A DNA stretch of 64,000 nucleotides. It comes from Nectonema munidae (lineage: Eukaryota; Nematomorpha; Nectonematoida; Nectonematidae). Location: the NCBI GenBank assembly GCA_030549495.1, contig JAUIRK010001048.1, forward strand, positions 62,001 through 126,000, in the 5' to 3' direction. Positions 12,976 to 25,239 of this stretch are shown piece after piece. The notes under the pieces are model-generated. The model did no database searches. It saw only the letters and a list, made by a program, of their open reading frames with translations, and had not been told where the DNA came from. The position numbers and the translations under genes are program-made. Positions within the stretch are counted from its first letter, which is position 1, and every line of letters starts with the position of its first letter.

Positions 12976-14177
12976 GGTACTTTTCTGTTATCTCCCCACT
13001 TAAACAAAATAAAAATAAAAGCATAAAATTGAAAGAAGAGAATATTTTCATTAGCAAATTAGCATTAGTTTTTTAGAATGAATTTGTTACGATTAAGTCA
13101 AATATGTAATGATGAGAATTATAGCATTTCTTTTATTCCAATCAAAAGGAATTCTTCATCAAGAACGAAAATGCCGATATGGTCATATAATGAAACTTTC
13201 TGTTGGAAAACGAAATAGATGGCAGTGTAAATTTCGTTCATGTAGAGAAGAAAGAGGAGTAAGAAGAAATAATTGGTTCGAAAATTCTCGTTTACCTTTT
13301 CGGAAAACAGGATTGTTTATATACTGTTGGGCACACAGCATGTTAAGTATAAAATTTTATGAACGTGAATTAGAAATGAAGCACGAATCAGTAGTTGATT
13401 GGAACAACTATTTGAGAGAAATATGTGCCCATCTTCTAGCTAATCCTAGAGTGATTGGAGGACACATCATGACTGTAAAAATAGATGAAAGTTTGTTCAC
13501 CAAAAGAAAAAATCATGTTGTGCTTATACTTCCTCAACAATGGGTTTTTGAAGGAATCCGCAGAGAGACAAAATTTTTTTATGTTTATTGTCCCAGACAG
13601 GAAAGCAACAACACTATCCAATAATAAAGAATATCATAAGGCCTGGAACTACAATAATAAATGATGACTGGGGTGCATACAGAAATATGTTTTCCACCAA
13701 TAATTATCATCATTTAGTTGTTAATCATTCGAAAAACTTTGTGGATCCTTCTAGTGGGGCACACACTTAAAATATTTGAATGAATGTGGAGAAGTGCCAA
13801 AGAAAAAAAAAACAGAACGGCACTCATAGAAGTCTACTAGATTCATATATGTGTGAGTTCATGTGGTGAGAGGAAATCAAAGTTAAAGGTTTAAACCCTT
13901 TCGATACAATACTTAGACACATCAGTTGCTATTGGGTTCCTCATTAGATAAGTAATCTTACAATTTTCACTTTTTTTTTTTTTTTTTTCAAAATAAAAAA
14001 AAAATTTTAAAAAAAAAAAAATATATATATTTTTTTTTTCTTTCCAACTCTAAAAAAATTCTAAATGATATTATATAATAATCAGAGAAATGTTGATGAA
14101 ACAGTAAAAAAGTAAATCATTCACTAAAAAATTTTTTTTAGAGTGGGAGGGGGGGGGGAGATAACAGAAAAGTATCC
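12976..14177 (+). mobile_element. Merlin-type DNA transposon, near full length
   Basis: The left terminus GGTACTTTTCTGTTATCTCC at 12,976 is matched by the complement of the right end near 14,160-14,177 (GGATACTTTTCTGTTATCTC), one extra base apart. The 1.2-kb length, GG-initial ends and internal IS1595/ISXO2-like transposase all fit the Merlin superfamily. Candidate target duplications (ACCGTAAT and TAATTTAC) do not match, so the insertion is old or the ends are off. A poly-T/poly-A stretch near 13,970-14,040 and a G run near 14,150 lie in its 3' part. Confidence 0.85.
13085..13870 (+). pseudogene. Merlin transposase (ISXO2-like), decayed
   Basis: The reading starts around a NDENYSISFL segment, followed by a zinc-binding region (CRYGHIMKL, then WQCKFRSCREERGVRRN), the linker WFENSRLPF and WNNYLREIC. 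The DDE-type core comes next: VKIDESLFTKRKN gives the first acidic residue, IINDDWGAYRN the second, and VNHSKNFVDP..GAHT is the conserved motif after it. The frame shifts near 13,590, a stop replaces the Gln expected after GAHT at about 13,768, and further shifts follow in the last part (MWRSAKE-like, LLDSYMCEFMW). So it is a dead copy of a cut-and-paste transposase. Family assignment rests on motif order; no search was run. Confidence 0.88.
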
Positions 14178-14950
14178 TAATTTACAATTAATATTTTTAT
14201 TCTCAGTCAAAATTAAGATTATAATAGATTTTTAAATTGCGAATCCAAACCAGGATATCTTGATCAATAACGAATGCTTCTATTACTACTAAGTCATCTA
14301 CTGAAGCAAAATTAAGGCCTTTCTGAGGTTTAATTGAATAGGAAAAAGACAAACATTTCTCACAATTTTATATAATTATTAGAATAAATATTGGGCCCCA
14401 GTTTGCCCTTCATAGGCCCAGCCCGCTTTCTTGCTGATCCCTCCTATTCTTCAAATTCCTGTCTGCGTCAATTTGAAGTGGTTGAGGAATGGATAAAACA
14501 AGCTCTGATTAACGCTCTATATATTTAGTCGGAACCAGGTATAAGATCTCACGATATAGCGAAAAATCGGATATAATGCAATCAACCCATGGACATTAAA
14601 AATTTTAAAAAAGCCCGCGAAATCGATTGTGAGATGGAGTCATCTTCGTGAGATTCTATTTCAATATGTGGCCGTAGCGTTTTCGTTTATCAGCTTTATA
14701 CTTCAATATTTGAAACATTTTGAATTTATAGCTTGCGCAAATATGTTAAAACGATTGACCATTCACCATTATTCAATGAATCTATCACGGACTTTTGGTA
14801 TTAATGGCATTGTAATGCCTGATTATATGTTACAATCTCGGAATAAAATACGAATAAAAAAGTTTGAAATCACCACTCGTCCTGTTTTAATTTTATGACT
14901 GTTCAATTCTGTTTGGTTTTGCACTAGTCTCCACTATTTATTTATTTACC

Positions 14951-15084
14951 TTAACCCATTAAGTACCATAGAAATCAGACGATATTAAAAAAAAAGCAGA
15001 CGATTTATATTCAAAGTCATTGAAAAAAGCAGACGAAGATGAAATACTTATGTTCCCAAATGGGAACATTGGGACTTAATGGGT
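14951..15084 (+). mobile_element. TTAA MITE copy (TTCCC palindrome)
   Basis: Starts TTAACCCATTAAGTACCATA, has three CAGACGA boxes, the palindrome TATGTTCCCAAATGGGAACA near its right end and then the complement of the left end (GGGACTTAATGGGT). The right TTAA is lost. Non-autonomous, piggyBac-like by its target site and GGG/CCC ends. Confidence 0.85.
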
Positions 15085-15349
15085 AGCAGGCGATACTTTA
15101 TACCCCATACTAAAATTATCGAGAAATTGAGCTACATGGTTCTAACTGAAAATATTTTATATAACCCAAAGCAGACCACTTTTATCTTATGGGACACAAG
15201 TACAAAATGTCGATATAGAATAAAATTTATCAAAAGAGCGATTAAAAAAAAGGTACCTTTCTTTTCTGAATATTCGAGATACGAATGCGGTGGTGACCCT
15301 TTACGAACCAATGGGACACGAGTGTTCCATAAAATATAAGTCGTCTACT

Positions 15350-15487
15350 TTAACCCATTTACGACCAATGTTCCTATTTTGGAACATAAGTAATTTCATC
15401 TTCGTCTGCTTTTTTCAATGACTTTGAATATAAATCGTCTGCGTTTTTTTAGATTTCGTCTGCTTTGCTTGGTCTTAAATGGGTTAA
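15350..15487 (-). mobile_element. TTAA MITE copy (TTCCTATTTTGGAA palindrome)
   Basis: 138 bp with TTAA at both ends, inverted relative to the 14,951 copy. Ends are TTAACCCATTTACGACCA and its complement-like TTGGTCTTAAATGGGTTAA; CGTCTGC boxes occur three times. The 265 bp between this copy and the previous one also holds degenerate family sequence (ATGGGACACGAGTGTTCCAT), suggesting nested insertions. Confidence 0.88.
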
Positions 15488-15569
15488 GTATATAAAATCG
15501 CATTGAAAAAATAAGCAGCAGATTAGTTTTTAAAAACCTGGTACTTATATCCTTAATGAATGCTTATCT

Positions 15570-16165
15570 ACAGCAGAATTTTTCAACCATGGGCGAATCA
15601 CCCACTTTTTGGGTAAAATGGAATTCAGATGGGCAATTTTTTTAGAAAATATTTCCAAAGAATATAATGAAGTTTCAATTTCAATCAAATTCAATTTTTC
15701 TAATCACTTATTATTGTTCACAATTGATCATTTTTTGACCAAGGTTCAGCGATAAATTCTTTGATTTGATTATGAAATCTCTAAAAGAGGAAGAGTTTTA
15801 CGAATTTAATAAAAATGAAGAGTGCAAATTAAAGTTTGAAAAAAGGTGAAAGATTCTTGACATTTTTTACATGGGTGATTTTTGAACTTTAGAGAATCCT
15901 ATTGGGCGATTTAGATAAAGAGCTTGAAAAACCTTCTTGAGAAAGTTTTCAAACTGTGGGTCCCGACCCTTCAGTAGGTCGCTTTAAAAATAAAATAGGT
16001 CGTGACAAAAAAGAAAGGACATGTAAATAGTCAATGCTGAATAAATGAATCTAGTGATCAGAGTTTGTCTTATTACACCTAAGTATTATGGGTCGTGATG
16101 CAAACTGTGGTTCTTGCTATGGGTCGCAGTAAAATTTTTTTTGAAAAACGTTGATCTAGAGTACA
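15570..16165. mobile_element. Decayed hAT-like fragment
   Basis: Contains AATTTTTCAACCATGGGCGA at the left, two CAAACTGTGGGTC/CAAACTGTGGTTC segments with AGGTCG/GGGTCGC repeats, and AAAACGTTGATCTAGAG at the right whose complement resembles the left end. These are termini of the kind seen in non-autonomous hAT elements. No coding sequence was recognised. Confidence 0.4.
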
Positions 16166-16267
16166 ATGAATATTAATTCATATGATCCCACGGATCTGAA
16201 TTGCAACTCTTATATATCATAAAATCAAAATAAATTTGATAGAACTATGTACTGTTGCGTGTGTAAT

Positions 16268-16405
16268 GTTGGTTAGATACTGGGTTTCGATAACTCAAGG
16301 TATTCAGTTCGATCCCGCATCAAGCCTCCTTTTCTCATAATTCGATAGAAGCGGCGCAATTGTGCCTTCTCGATGAAAACACCCTACGCTACCTTTACGG
16401 CACCT
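16268..16405 (+). mobile_element. tRNA-derived SINE copy, best preserved
   Basis: Order: GTTGGTTAGATACTGGGTTT (tRNA-related head), CGATAACTCAAGG, the B box GTTCGATCCCGCATCAAGCC, TCTCATAATTCGATAGAAGC, then the shared body GCCTTCTCGATGAAAACACC and CTACCTTTA. The intact B box and head indicate RNA polymerase III ancestry. Confidence 0.85.
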
Positions 16406-19400
16406 TTTTTAATCTGTTGTAAAATTATGAGGGAGTGACTAAGTCCTCCTTCTAAAACTGCTAGTGCACTTTGATCCTCCTACTCTGTCTGAAAGGGTTA
16501 ATGCTAAATAAATATTTTTCGCTATTCGTTTAAGACTGACAGTTGTGACGTACTTAGATTGCCGTCCTCTTTCTTTTGAATGGGATGAAGGATGAACTTA
16601 CAAAACTCATTAGTATATCTCACAAAACCTTAGTATACATTCATTCATACTATAATGTCTTACTCTGACTTCTAATTTCTTCTAAAACCGACTACGACTT
16701 TTCTTTTCTCAAAATGACAGACTCCAACCCCAGAGCACGGCTTTTCAGAATGATTTTACAAGTTTTAACGAAAATTATTTTTGAATTGTTATTTTCGAGT
16801 TTCATTTTTTGTAAGATAATGTCAATACTATCTAAACTTACTATCCGTTTTAAATCTCTCTTAATTTTGATTCAGAGGTATTTTAGTGTGAGCGTTGTGT
16901 AATATTCTTCTTTACATACTTGCGCATATTTCGTTCAAATTGAGCATAATAGACTAACTAATATGACTAAATGGTAAACGAAGCTTATAAAGTACGCTGA
17001 TTCATATGTCAATCTTTTTAATACATTAATTTGATTGCTGAGAAATAGAAAAGCATCTAAATATTCTGATATATTTCCCGTAACTAAAAATTATTCTACA
17101 CCTACGCACCCTATCCCGCAATTTTTTTTATCTTTGTACCCGCATTTTCGGGTATGCACGCACCGCGATGTGCTCTAATACATGATAACTTCAGTCCAAC
17201 CTCTTTATCTTTACGGTCCTGAAATAGATAGGAACCTTTTCAAATTCAGAAATTTGGCCTTGCCAGGGTTGAATATTAATCTATTGATTAAGAATTGACG
17301 TCTTTTTTCATCTTTGACGTCTTTGCATAAAAATCATATCTTTCTCTGTATGTAATTTATTCGATTTGTTACAACATTTATTTTTTAGGCATTGATAGTA
17401 AAAGGAAAAGTTGCAAGAATGCGATGATAAAGATAAACGATATATATTTTTTTTCGATTTTATCATAGACAGCGCTTATTTTACTAATATACTCTCGCAC
17501 AATTATTTTTTTATCAATTGTAAAAATTATATATTGAAGCGTATTTTCATGTTTGGTACCACCAATTCAAATCAGTCGTTTATCTTTCAAATCCGTTATC
17601 AAAGTAAGCTTTAAATCCGCCTTTTCAGAATATTCAGCTCATTTTGGGGGGTTTTTGACTTACCCTAAAAACGATTAAAAATCTATTCACTGTATACTAT
17701 ATTTAGAATATCTATTCATGTATAATTATATACATCTATTCCCGTATAATTATTTAGATTCGACATCAATATATTATCATCATCACCATGAACCACATCG
17801 TGATCACTATTATAATCATCATATAATATACCAGTATACATATTATGATCAATATCCTCAATTTTAGTATTTTATAATGGCATAATATTATCAATGTACC
17901 TACAAAATTTGTAAGTATGCTTTGGGGGTCCTTAAAAAATAGTAAGTACTCGTCAGCCTTTTTTGCCGCATCCTAATCTGATAGATAGTGCATATGTATC
18001 TTTTTTTAATACTGATTTATAAAGAACACAGAGCATTTTAATTGGACAACTATTTGGCCAATTAACTAACTACTTGAATAACTACAAAATGATATATGGA
18101 TTAATTAACTAGATAATTTACTAAACGACGTACTATGAATTGACAAATTTTGACTAACAAACATTATATATAGCATTTCAATTTCCTAACTTCTCGACAT
18201 TATCAAAAAGACCCAAAAAATTTCTTATATTAAGAAATGTATAAATGTTGGGAGGAGATTACTGATTGATTTTGGTCATTATTAAAGGATTCACTAAAAG
18301 ATTTTCAGGCCCAAAGGAAAAAAATGTGTTTGTCCCATTATACACACACACACACGATTTCTTGATTTTAACGATTTGAGGACGAGAATTTTGAAGACAT
18401 CGTCCCGCTTTCTTTTTTCATTTGAATTTTATATCTTTAAAACAGGCTATTTTCATTTCTTCGAACACCGTTGTTACGCCCCTCCTTAATGTACTTTTAT
18501 AGGGAAAAGATAAGCAAACTGTTACTTTTCAAACTACTACCTGTCAATCAAAATTTTGAGTTTTTTGAACAATTGTTATTTGCTCTACTATTGCAAAATT
18601 AGTAATTCGTTCCTTGACAGTTTGGTTTCAAAAAATTTGTTTCCGAACAATTTAGTAGTAAGACATTTTTCTCCTCGGAATAATTAAGTGACATGACAGA
18701 ACCAAATTTCCTACTTCTAAATTCTCTGGGACCGATCGAATTATGTTATAACTTTAGTGTGTGACTGGTTAGGCAAAAGTTCATTAGATTTTAGATGTGG
18801 AAAAAGACATTCTCTCTTCCGTTTTTTGCACATTTGACTGAAAAATTAGATTTTCTCAGAGAGACTTGATTATTTGCTCGAGACAAAAGTTTTCTAACAA
18901 AATAACAAGGGATTTTCATGAAATCCGTAAAATTTTTAGAAAACTTGTGAAATCACTGTTTCGCTCAGGAATTTCAGGAATTCACTAGTTTTTTTTGAAT
19001 TGCCTAGGAATTTCATGTAATTCCTGAAATAACACTCTAGCTATTTCATGAAATCCCTAGGAATTACATATATCTCTAGTGATTTTTATGAATTAAATCA
19101 AATTTTAGGGATTTAATGTAATCTATGGCTTCACAATTTTACTGTAACATATATACCATACATCTTCAATTTCTATGATCACATTTCAATGATCTTTTAC
19201 TTTGCTCTCTTAGTAGTAGTACACAGACATGATAGGCGTGAAGGTAAAAAGTTCTTTCAAGATTTAATAAATCTAATGTGAGAGTATATTATTTGCATAG
19301 TATTTTTATTTAAATACAAAAATAATAATAAATATCAACAGCATCTTGCGCCATCCTCGCATTCACGATATCCTTTATCCTTCCTCATGGCAAGAAGGTG

Positions 19401-20084
19401 GTCGTGGTGGTCGCATTATTTCAGAATCACTATTTTCACTATTGTTATTATCAGAATTTGGCGAGGATACTTTAAAATTGATATCATTAATTTGAGTGAT
19501 GTATTAGACTTCTTTTAAATACAGCATATCAGTGTGTAGTAAACACATACTCGCTTTTGAATATGAAATGTGCATAGGTATTCCTTGTGCCTTCATTTAT
19601 TTGGAGGTTGGTTGATCAAGAGGTTAAGGAGGGATGATGATGGCAACGATGTTGAAGATGTGGTTCGAGTTGTATTGATGATGATGGTGATGATGATGAT
19701 GATTAAAATGATGATTTTTTATTTGGCAAGAAGGAGCTTATCCTTGAAAGGGAGACTCTCTATCTTTCTGATTTTCAACAAAAATGTAAGAATTTTATTT
19801 GCGGAGATAAAATTTTTTTATTGCGTTTATAATGTCATATTTTTCCTTTTTGAAAGTTTTTACACTCAAATTTTAATTTGATTTTGTTCCATAAGGTTGA
19901 GAATACTGAAAATTCTCTCTGTTCTATGCTTCTTGATGAGAGATGTATTAGACAGATGTGAACTAAATCACTAGGATAGTGCTCGGCCTTTTAAGGGGCA
20001 AACCGGACAATTGTCCACGCTTATATTTTCTTCTAATGATTATATACAATTGTAGAAAATGTTTATTTTTCTTGGTTGATTTTG
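16406..20084. other. Non-coding stretch with MITE fragments
   Basis: A CCCGC-rich piece at 17,095-17,180 matches the termini of the hAT relic at 57,635. A sequence near 18,375-18,490 resembles a diverged TTAA MITE body. (CA)n occurs at 18,342-18,356 and GAT-rich repeats at 19,635-19,715. A cluster of ATTTCATGAAAT-like palindromes lies at 18,905-19,115. Open frames here are short and I recognise none. Confidence 0.45.
18905..19115. repeat. Cluster of GGAATTTCATG-type palindromes
   Basis: Within about 210 bp the motif recurs in both orientations: GGATTTTCATGAAATCC, CAGGAATTTCAGGAATTC, TAGGAATTTCATGTAATTCC and TATTTCATGAAATCCCTAGG. Spacing is irregular, so it is not a simple tandem array. Confidence 0.7.
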
Positions 20085-20172
20085 CTTCCGTAGATGGTCT
20101 AGTCTAGTGGGCACTCTTTTGGTAGTGATGCACCGGTCATTGGTTCGATTCACGATTGGGACATCACTATCT
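20085..20172 (+). mobile_element. tRNA-related SINE head, second type
   Basis: GATGGTCTAGTCTAGTGGGC followed by GGTAGTGATGCACCGGTCAT and a B-box-like TGGTTCGATTCACGATTGGG. It is tRNA-like but lacks a convincing cloverleaf and differs from the main SINE family here. Confidence 0.55.
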
Positions 20173-20584
20173 TTACAATTATGCGAGAGTATTCTTCTCT
20201 TGGTTGCAATAATGGGAATAAAAGACAAAAAGATACTTGAAATCAGACTGCTGTTTTGCAATATTTAATTTTTAAAAGTCACAACTTATTAAGTGATGAT
20301 TGTAGAAATTATTCTGAATAAAATTGAATTCTGTGATTTCGACGATGATATGTTGAAGTTATTGATGATGATGATGTTTATGAATATTTGGATAATGATG
20401 ATGAAAAGCGTGTTGATGCTTAAAATTAAGATGATGTAGAGTAAAGGGTTAAATGCTAGAGTAACGTTAAGAATGACAGAGTGACTTTTTTTATTAAGGA
20501 CTATAATAATATAATGATAACAACAACTTTAATTCAATGAAATCAATCGTAAAATCATAAATTTAATTTAGAAAAATCATTCAG

Positions 20585-20721
20585 TTAACCCATTAAGGCC
20601 AAGCAAAGCAGACGATATCTAAAAAAACGCAGACGATTTATATTCAAAGTCATTGAAAAAAGCAGACGAAGATGAAATTATTTATGTTCCAAAATGGGAA
20701 CATTGGCCGTAAACGGGTTAA
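20585..20721 (+). mobile_element. TTAA MITE copy, complete
   Basis: 137 bp from TTAA to TTAA: TTAACCCATTAAGGCCAAGC, three CAGACGA boxes, the palindrome ATGTTCCAAAATGGGAACAT and the right end TTGGCCGTAAACGGGTTAA. Same subfamily and orientation as the copy at 57,953. Confidence 0.9.
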
Positions 20722-22498
20722 TTAAGATTACACTTTAATTCCTCACAACATTTCATAGAACACAAATTTGACTCTTTTTGTTCATTTTTTCATTCACTTC
20801 AAAAAATTTTAAATACACTACCAAACGTATTAAACAACGAAGAAGATGTGTACACGTATAAATGAAGTTATTCACTTAAGAGAAAGTGGTATATAATAAT
20901 AATAATTGTAATATACGCAAAAATAATAATGAATTCAAATCACTCTTTCTTGAATACTTAATGAAAAAATTTAATTTTTACGAAAAATTTTTATCTGTAA
21001 TCTTTCATTCTTGTCTCCTCTTAATTTCTTGATTAAATTTAAATATTTCATTTTCTCTTTTTTATCAAAGTTTTGAAAATAATAATTTGTATATATTATC
21101 TCATATATAGACAACACACACATATATATACTATCTACTTCCTATATATACTTAAGCTCACGAGCGCTATATTCATTTATTTCATCTTCTTTGAAACTTT
21201 CCTCTACAACTTCTTTTTTTCTTTTCAAAAAAAAGTAATTTGCTTTTATCCTTTAAAAATGATCTCTCTCAAGAAAAGGGTATTTTTGAGATTCATGTTA
21301 AAATTTGGAAATTCAAGCTTGTACTTATTGTGCCTCATGGACGGACGTTTTGGTCAACGGATATTTTAGTCTGAACTGTTTAGCCACTGGACTTTAGGGC
21401 CAGCATATTTTGCAGGGTAGGACCTTTTGGGGAAATATGATTTTGGACTAGTGTTTACCTTGTTACTTGTCGACCATTAGGCAAAATATGTTTTTGGAAT
21501 AGAGATTATCTTGTTACCTGTTTTTTGCCCTGTCCTAGGAAATCTGCTGACCGAAAGTTTTATTATTTAAATACGGCGATTTTCATTTCTTGGTACACCT
21601 ATGTCAGATTGATCCTAAAAGCGGCATCAGCTTTATCTCGGACCAAATGGGTTAAAATTGGTTACCTCCGTGTATAAATGCATCAAAATAATGGCATAAT
21701 TTAGCACAAGTTTAATAACTCTTTTCATCCCACAAGCATTTTTAAATGGATTTCACGATTTTAACCCCTTCTGTGACCAATGTGTCAACGGTGTCCTATA
21801 AAATAAAAATAGTCTGCTTTAAGACATATAAAAACTCATTGAAAAAGAAAAGCAGATGGTTAATTTTTAAAAACGATACTTGAAAGTGTAAAATTTGTTC
21901 TCTTATTTTATGATGAGTGGACATTTTTATTGGTGTGCTTCACAATTGTACCGGGATAATTGGCAATCATACTCGTACAAATGGCTTGTGGCATTTCCAC
22001 CAACCAACCATACCAGATTCTCATTTTTACGACACCATAAACAAAATATTGAGCTTCCTTTCCAAGACCGTCTAAATAATTTTTCTATGGCGGCTTAATA
22101 AATGGACCCTACTCATAAACGGAAACTACATTAACTCATTTCAAATATATCATTCATAATACTTGTAATGTCTTTATTTGAAATTTTTTTAACAACTCCA
22201 AAAAGTCAATATATAAATAAGGATGTAACTAGGGTAAGACATGGGGGGGGGAGTAGAGAGTGAAGAAGAAATTACTTTAGCCCCCCTCCCTTGCTCATAA
22301 ATGAATTGTGCTCGATACATTGAAATATATTTGAAAAGTGTAAGGATTCATATCTCACTATATGAGAAATTCATATCGCATTCTAACTCAACATAATATA
22401 AATGTTGATCTGCCATGCACTAAATTTGCTTTTTTTTTTCTTTTTTTTTGAAAAGTGATCGTTTTTTTTTCTGTAACATGTAATCATACTTGAGATCA
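20722..22498. other. Non-coding stretch with a diverged MITE
   Basis: From about 21,762, TTAACCCCTTCTGTGACCAA with AATAGTCTGCTTTAAGACAT is a diverged relative of the TTAA family. A G run follows near 22,243. The 98-residue frame at 21,073 is low-complexity and has no recognised homology. Confidence 0.45.
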
Positions 22499-22636
22499 TT
22501 AACCTGTTATCGACCACAGTCGACATATGTCGACTTTACAAGAATGTGAATCGTCTGCGTTTATCAATGCTTTTTAATACAAATCTTCTGCTTTATACTA
22601 GATTTCGTCTGATTATTCTGGTCTTTAACGGGTTAA
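22499..22636 (-). mobile_element. TTAA MITE copy (GTCGAC palindrome)
   Basis: 138 bp with TTAA at both ends. Just inside the left end is the perfect 16-bp palindrome GTCGACATATGTCGAC in the place where other members carry the TTCCC palindrome. CGTCTGC-type boxes follow and the right end is GGTCTTTAACGGGTTAA. The 43,644 copy is the same subfamily in the other orientation. Confidence 0.9.
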
Positions 22637-25239
22637 ATTTGATGAGATGATGATTTGCTCTGAAAAATGAGCCAAATTTGTTATGAAAACTCACTTTAAA
22701 TGTTTTAAGCTTAATGAAAGAAGCTGGAGAAGTTTTTTCTTGTAAGATTATTCATTAAAACAAACATAACTTTTTGGTTAGGATGTCATTAAAATGGGTA
22801 ACGTATTTTCCAAACAAAGACTACATGTTAGGTTTTGACCTTCAGATTTTTGAAACGACATTTTAGTATATTTCCACTATTATTATATATTGATTGTAAT
22901 CTAAAATGAAAAGGTATACAATTTCCCTACTCTTCAGGAGTAAAGGGTTAGGGTTATGTGCATCGATAAAAAAACCAATTGCATAGGAAAGACGTTTATC
23001 GATGCAGGATAGTACAACATTAACATTTTTGTCACTGCTTGCGCGCGGCCCCTGATAAAATAGCCCAAATAGGTCTAAAACAGAACCAGGTTGGATGGAT
23101 ACCCTTGGTATATATAAATAAATATATTTATCTATAGATTTCTTTTTAGCAAATAGCAAGAGCACCACCATATATACAGCACAATCTTTTACAATGATGT
23201 AGCTTCTTGAATTTATTGTTTGCCTATCGTTATGCCGACTATTCAACAACTAGTGTGATTCCTATTATTATTACTATTACTACTATTCGTCTCAATAAAC
23301 GCAGTCATCATCATCATCATCATCATCATCGTGGAAAACTATTTATTAAGAAGATGATGATAATGGCTGTGTTGGTGCATATGTATGTACACGTTTGTGT
23401 ATACAAAACTTCATTATTTTTTTATTACTATGATTTTTTCTATAAATTTATATATAGACATTAGTGTTTCAACCACAGAATGAATACTGTGAAGGTATTA
23501 TCTGATTGAAAACTAGGTTACGTGTACTTAATAATAGTAGTAATAATAAAGTATAGATAGATAGATGAATATATGTATGTATTATATTATTATATACATA
23601 TAAATATATGTCTGCTTTATGTACATATATATATATATACTTTTTTAATGCTTTATTTCTTTCTTTCCTTCTCTCTCAAAAATGGCGATTATTATTATTA
23701 TTATTGTTGCGTAGTTATGCAAAAGAAATTCTCTCATCCATAATATACGCATATATGTTCTTCATAAGATGGATATAGCAATCATAAAAAGGGTTTTGAT
23801 TGGATGTTCAGTATTTCTCCAATTTTGTTCGCTGCTTATCAAGAAAACTTTTCCATATCCTGCATATTTCTAGAAGTGTCCATTGTCCACCACAATGCAT
23901 TTGCGATGCACAAATATAGGAGAACTAGAATAGCGTTGTGTAAAGATGAAGGTTCAATTGTGGCGCACTCTGAACAAGGAAAATTTAACAGCGGATAGAA
24001 CTCAAGACCTTACACATGTCCCAATAATAGGCTCTTTATCGCCTCTGTCTGTACACGTGGCTAAATACGGAGTAGAGGGAGTGAAGATTTTGATGGGCGT
24101 GAAGAAGTCTATCCCCCTTCTTCTAATAAAATGATATAACATTTAAATAAATAAATTAAAATAATTTTTGTACTTAGGAGCAAAAAAAGTTCTTAATGGC
24201 CAAATTTGCCGTGCGTACCAATATTTCTACACATATGGCTTATATATACAGAATGTGTATTAAAGTTTAAATACGAATAAACAAATTTATATTTTGTACT
24301 AAAAATGCATATATCGATGACACCACTGAGTATTTGAAAGGTGCACAAAATCGAATGAACGTACAATCATGGTACATAAAGCGAAGCTTCCATCAACTTA
24401 GCCGTTGAGGACCAAAATTTTAAAGACTACTCGTCTACCTTCTTTTTCAATGAAATTTTTTATATTCAAATCAGTGATTTTCATTTCTTGGGACACAGGT
24501 GTCACACTGGTCTTCAAAGGGTTAAGCGTATATCCTTGAATAACATTTTTGAATTTGGTCATTTTTTTGACAAATTTATTCCAGTAATTCAACCACAACT
24601 CCTATTGATTTCCTGTCGCTATGTCATTGCGTTTAGTGGCTAAGCACTATACTCTATAATATATGATTTTAATTAACAATTATTTGAAAATTAATTCTTT
24701 TCATTTTGGGTATCATTAAGTCCACAAGAGTTTTTAAAAGAAAATAATGAAGAAAAAATTCCTCAACAGAGAAAGTATACACATTTAACTCAATTAAAAA
24801 AGAATTCATTCTCTACAAAGAACTCGAAAAGAGAACTGAAAATTTAAAACTGATTTACAATTTTATAATAAAAAAAAGATAAAACCAACATCATTTATTT
24901 CAAAAGGAGTTTTTTCGTTATTTGAAGTCAAAAATAAGAAATAGACTTGACGCGATAAAACTCTTTTAGCTTTATTATTTCTGAAATATTTTTTTAAAGC
25001 ATAGAATAAGCAATATTTTATTTTAAAATTCATAAGTCCATTAAATTTTAATTGATAAAAAGTATATCTATTTTTGTACCTCGCACATACCCCGGGATAA
25101 ATATATTTTTTTCATGGAAGCGGTTCAACGAGGATTTAAAAAAAAGCATAATCGGCGTGTGTATAATAAGTTAAAGTGTAATTTCTTACTAATGTTTTAT
25201 TTTTAAGTTGTGATGATCACCATTTTATGAGTGCACGTC
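22637..25239. other. Non-coding stretch with simple repeats
   Basis: Contains (CAT)n at 23,305-23,330, AT-rich runs near 23,570-23,640 and, at about 24,397-24,528, a diverged TTAA MITE relative with the palindrome-like GGGACACAGGTGTCACACTG and right end AAAGGGTTAA. The two overlapping 64- and 62-residue frames near 23,804-24,134 match nothing I know. Confidence 0.45.
23305..23330. repeat. (CAT)n microsatellite
   Basis: About eight CAT units on the + strand; the poly-His peptide it encodes is an artefact. Confidence 0.95.

Noticed and set aside
16268-16340. A tRNA gene, because of a good B box
   Set aside because: No cloverleaf; the sequence continues into a SINE body shared by several copies.
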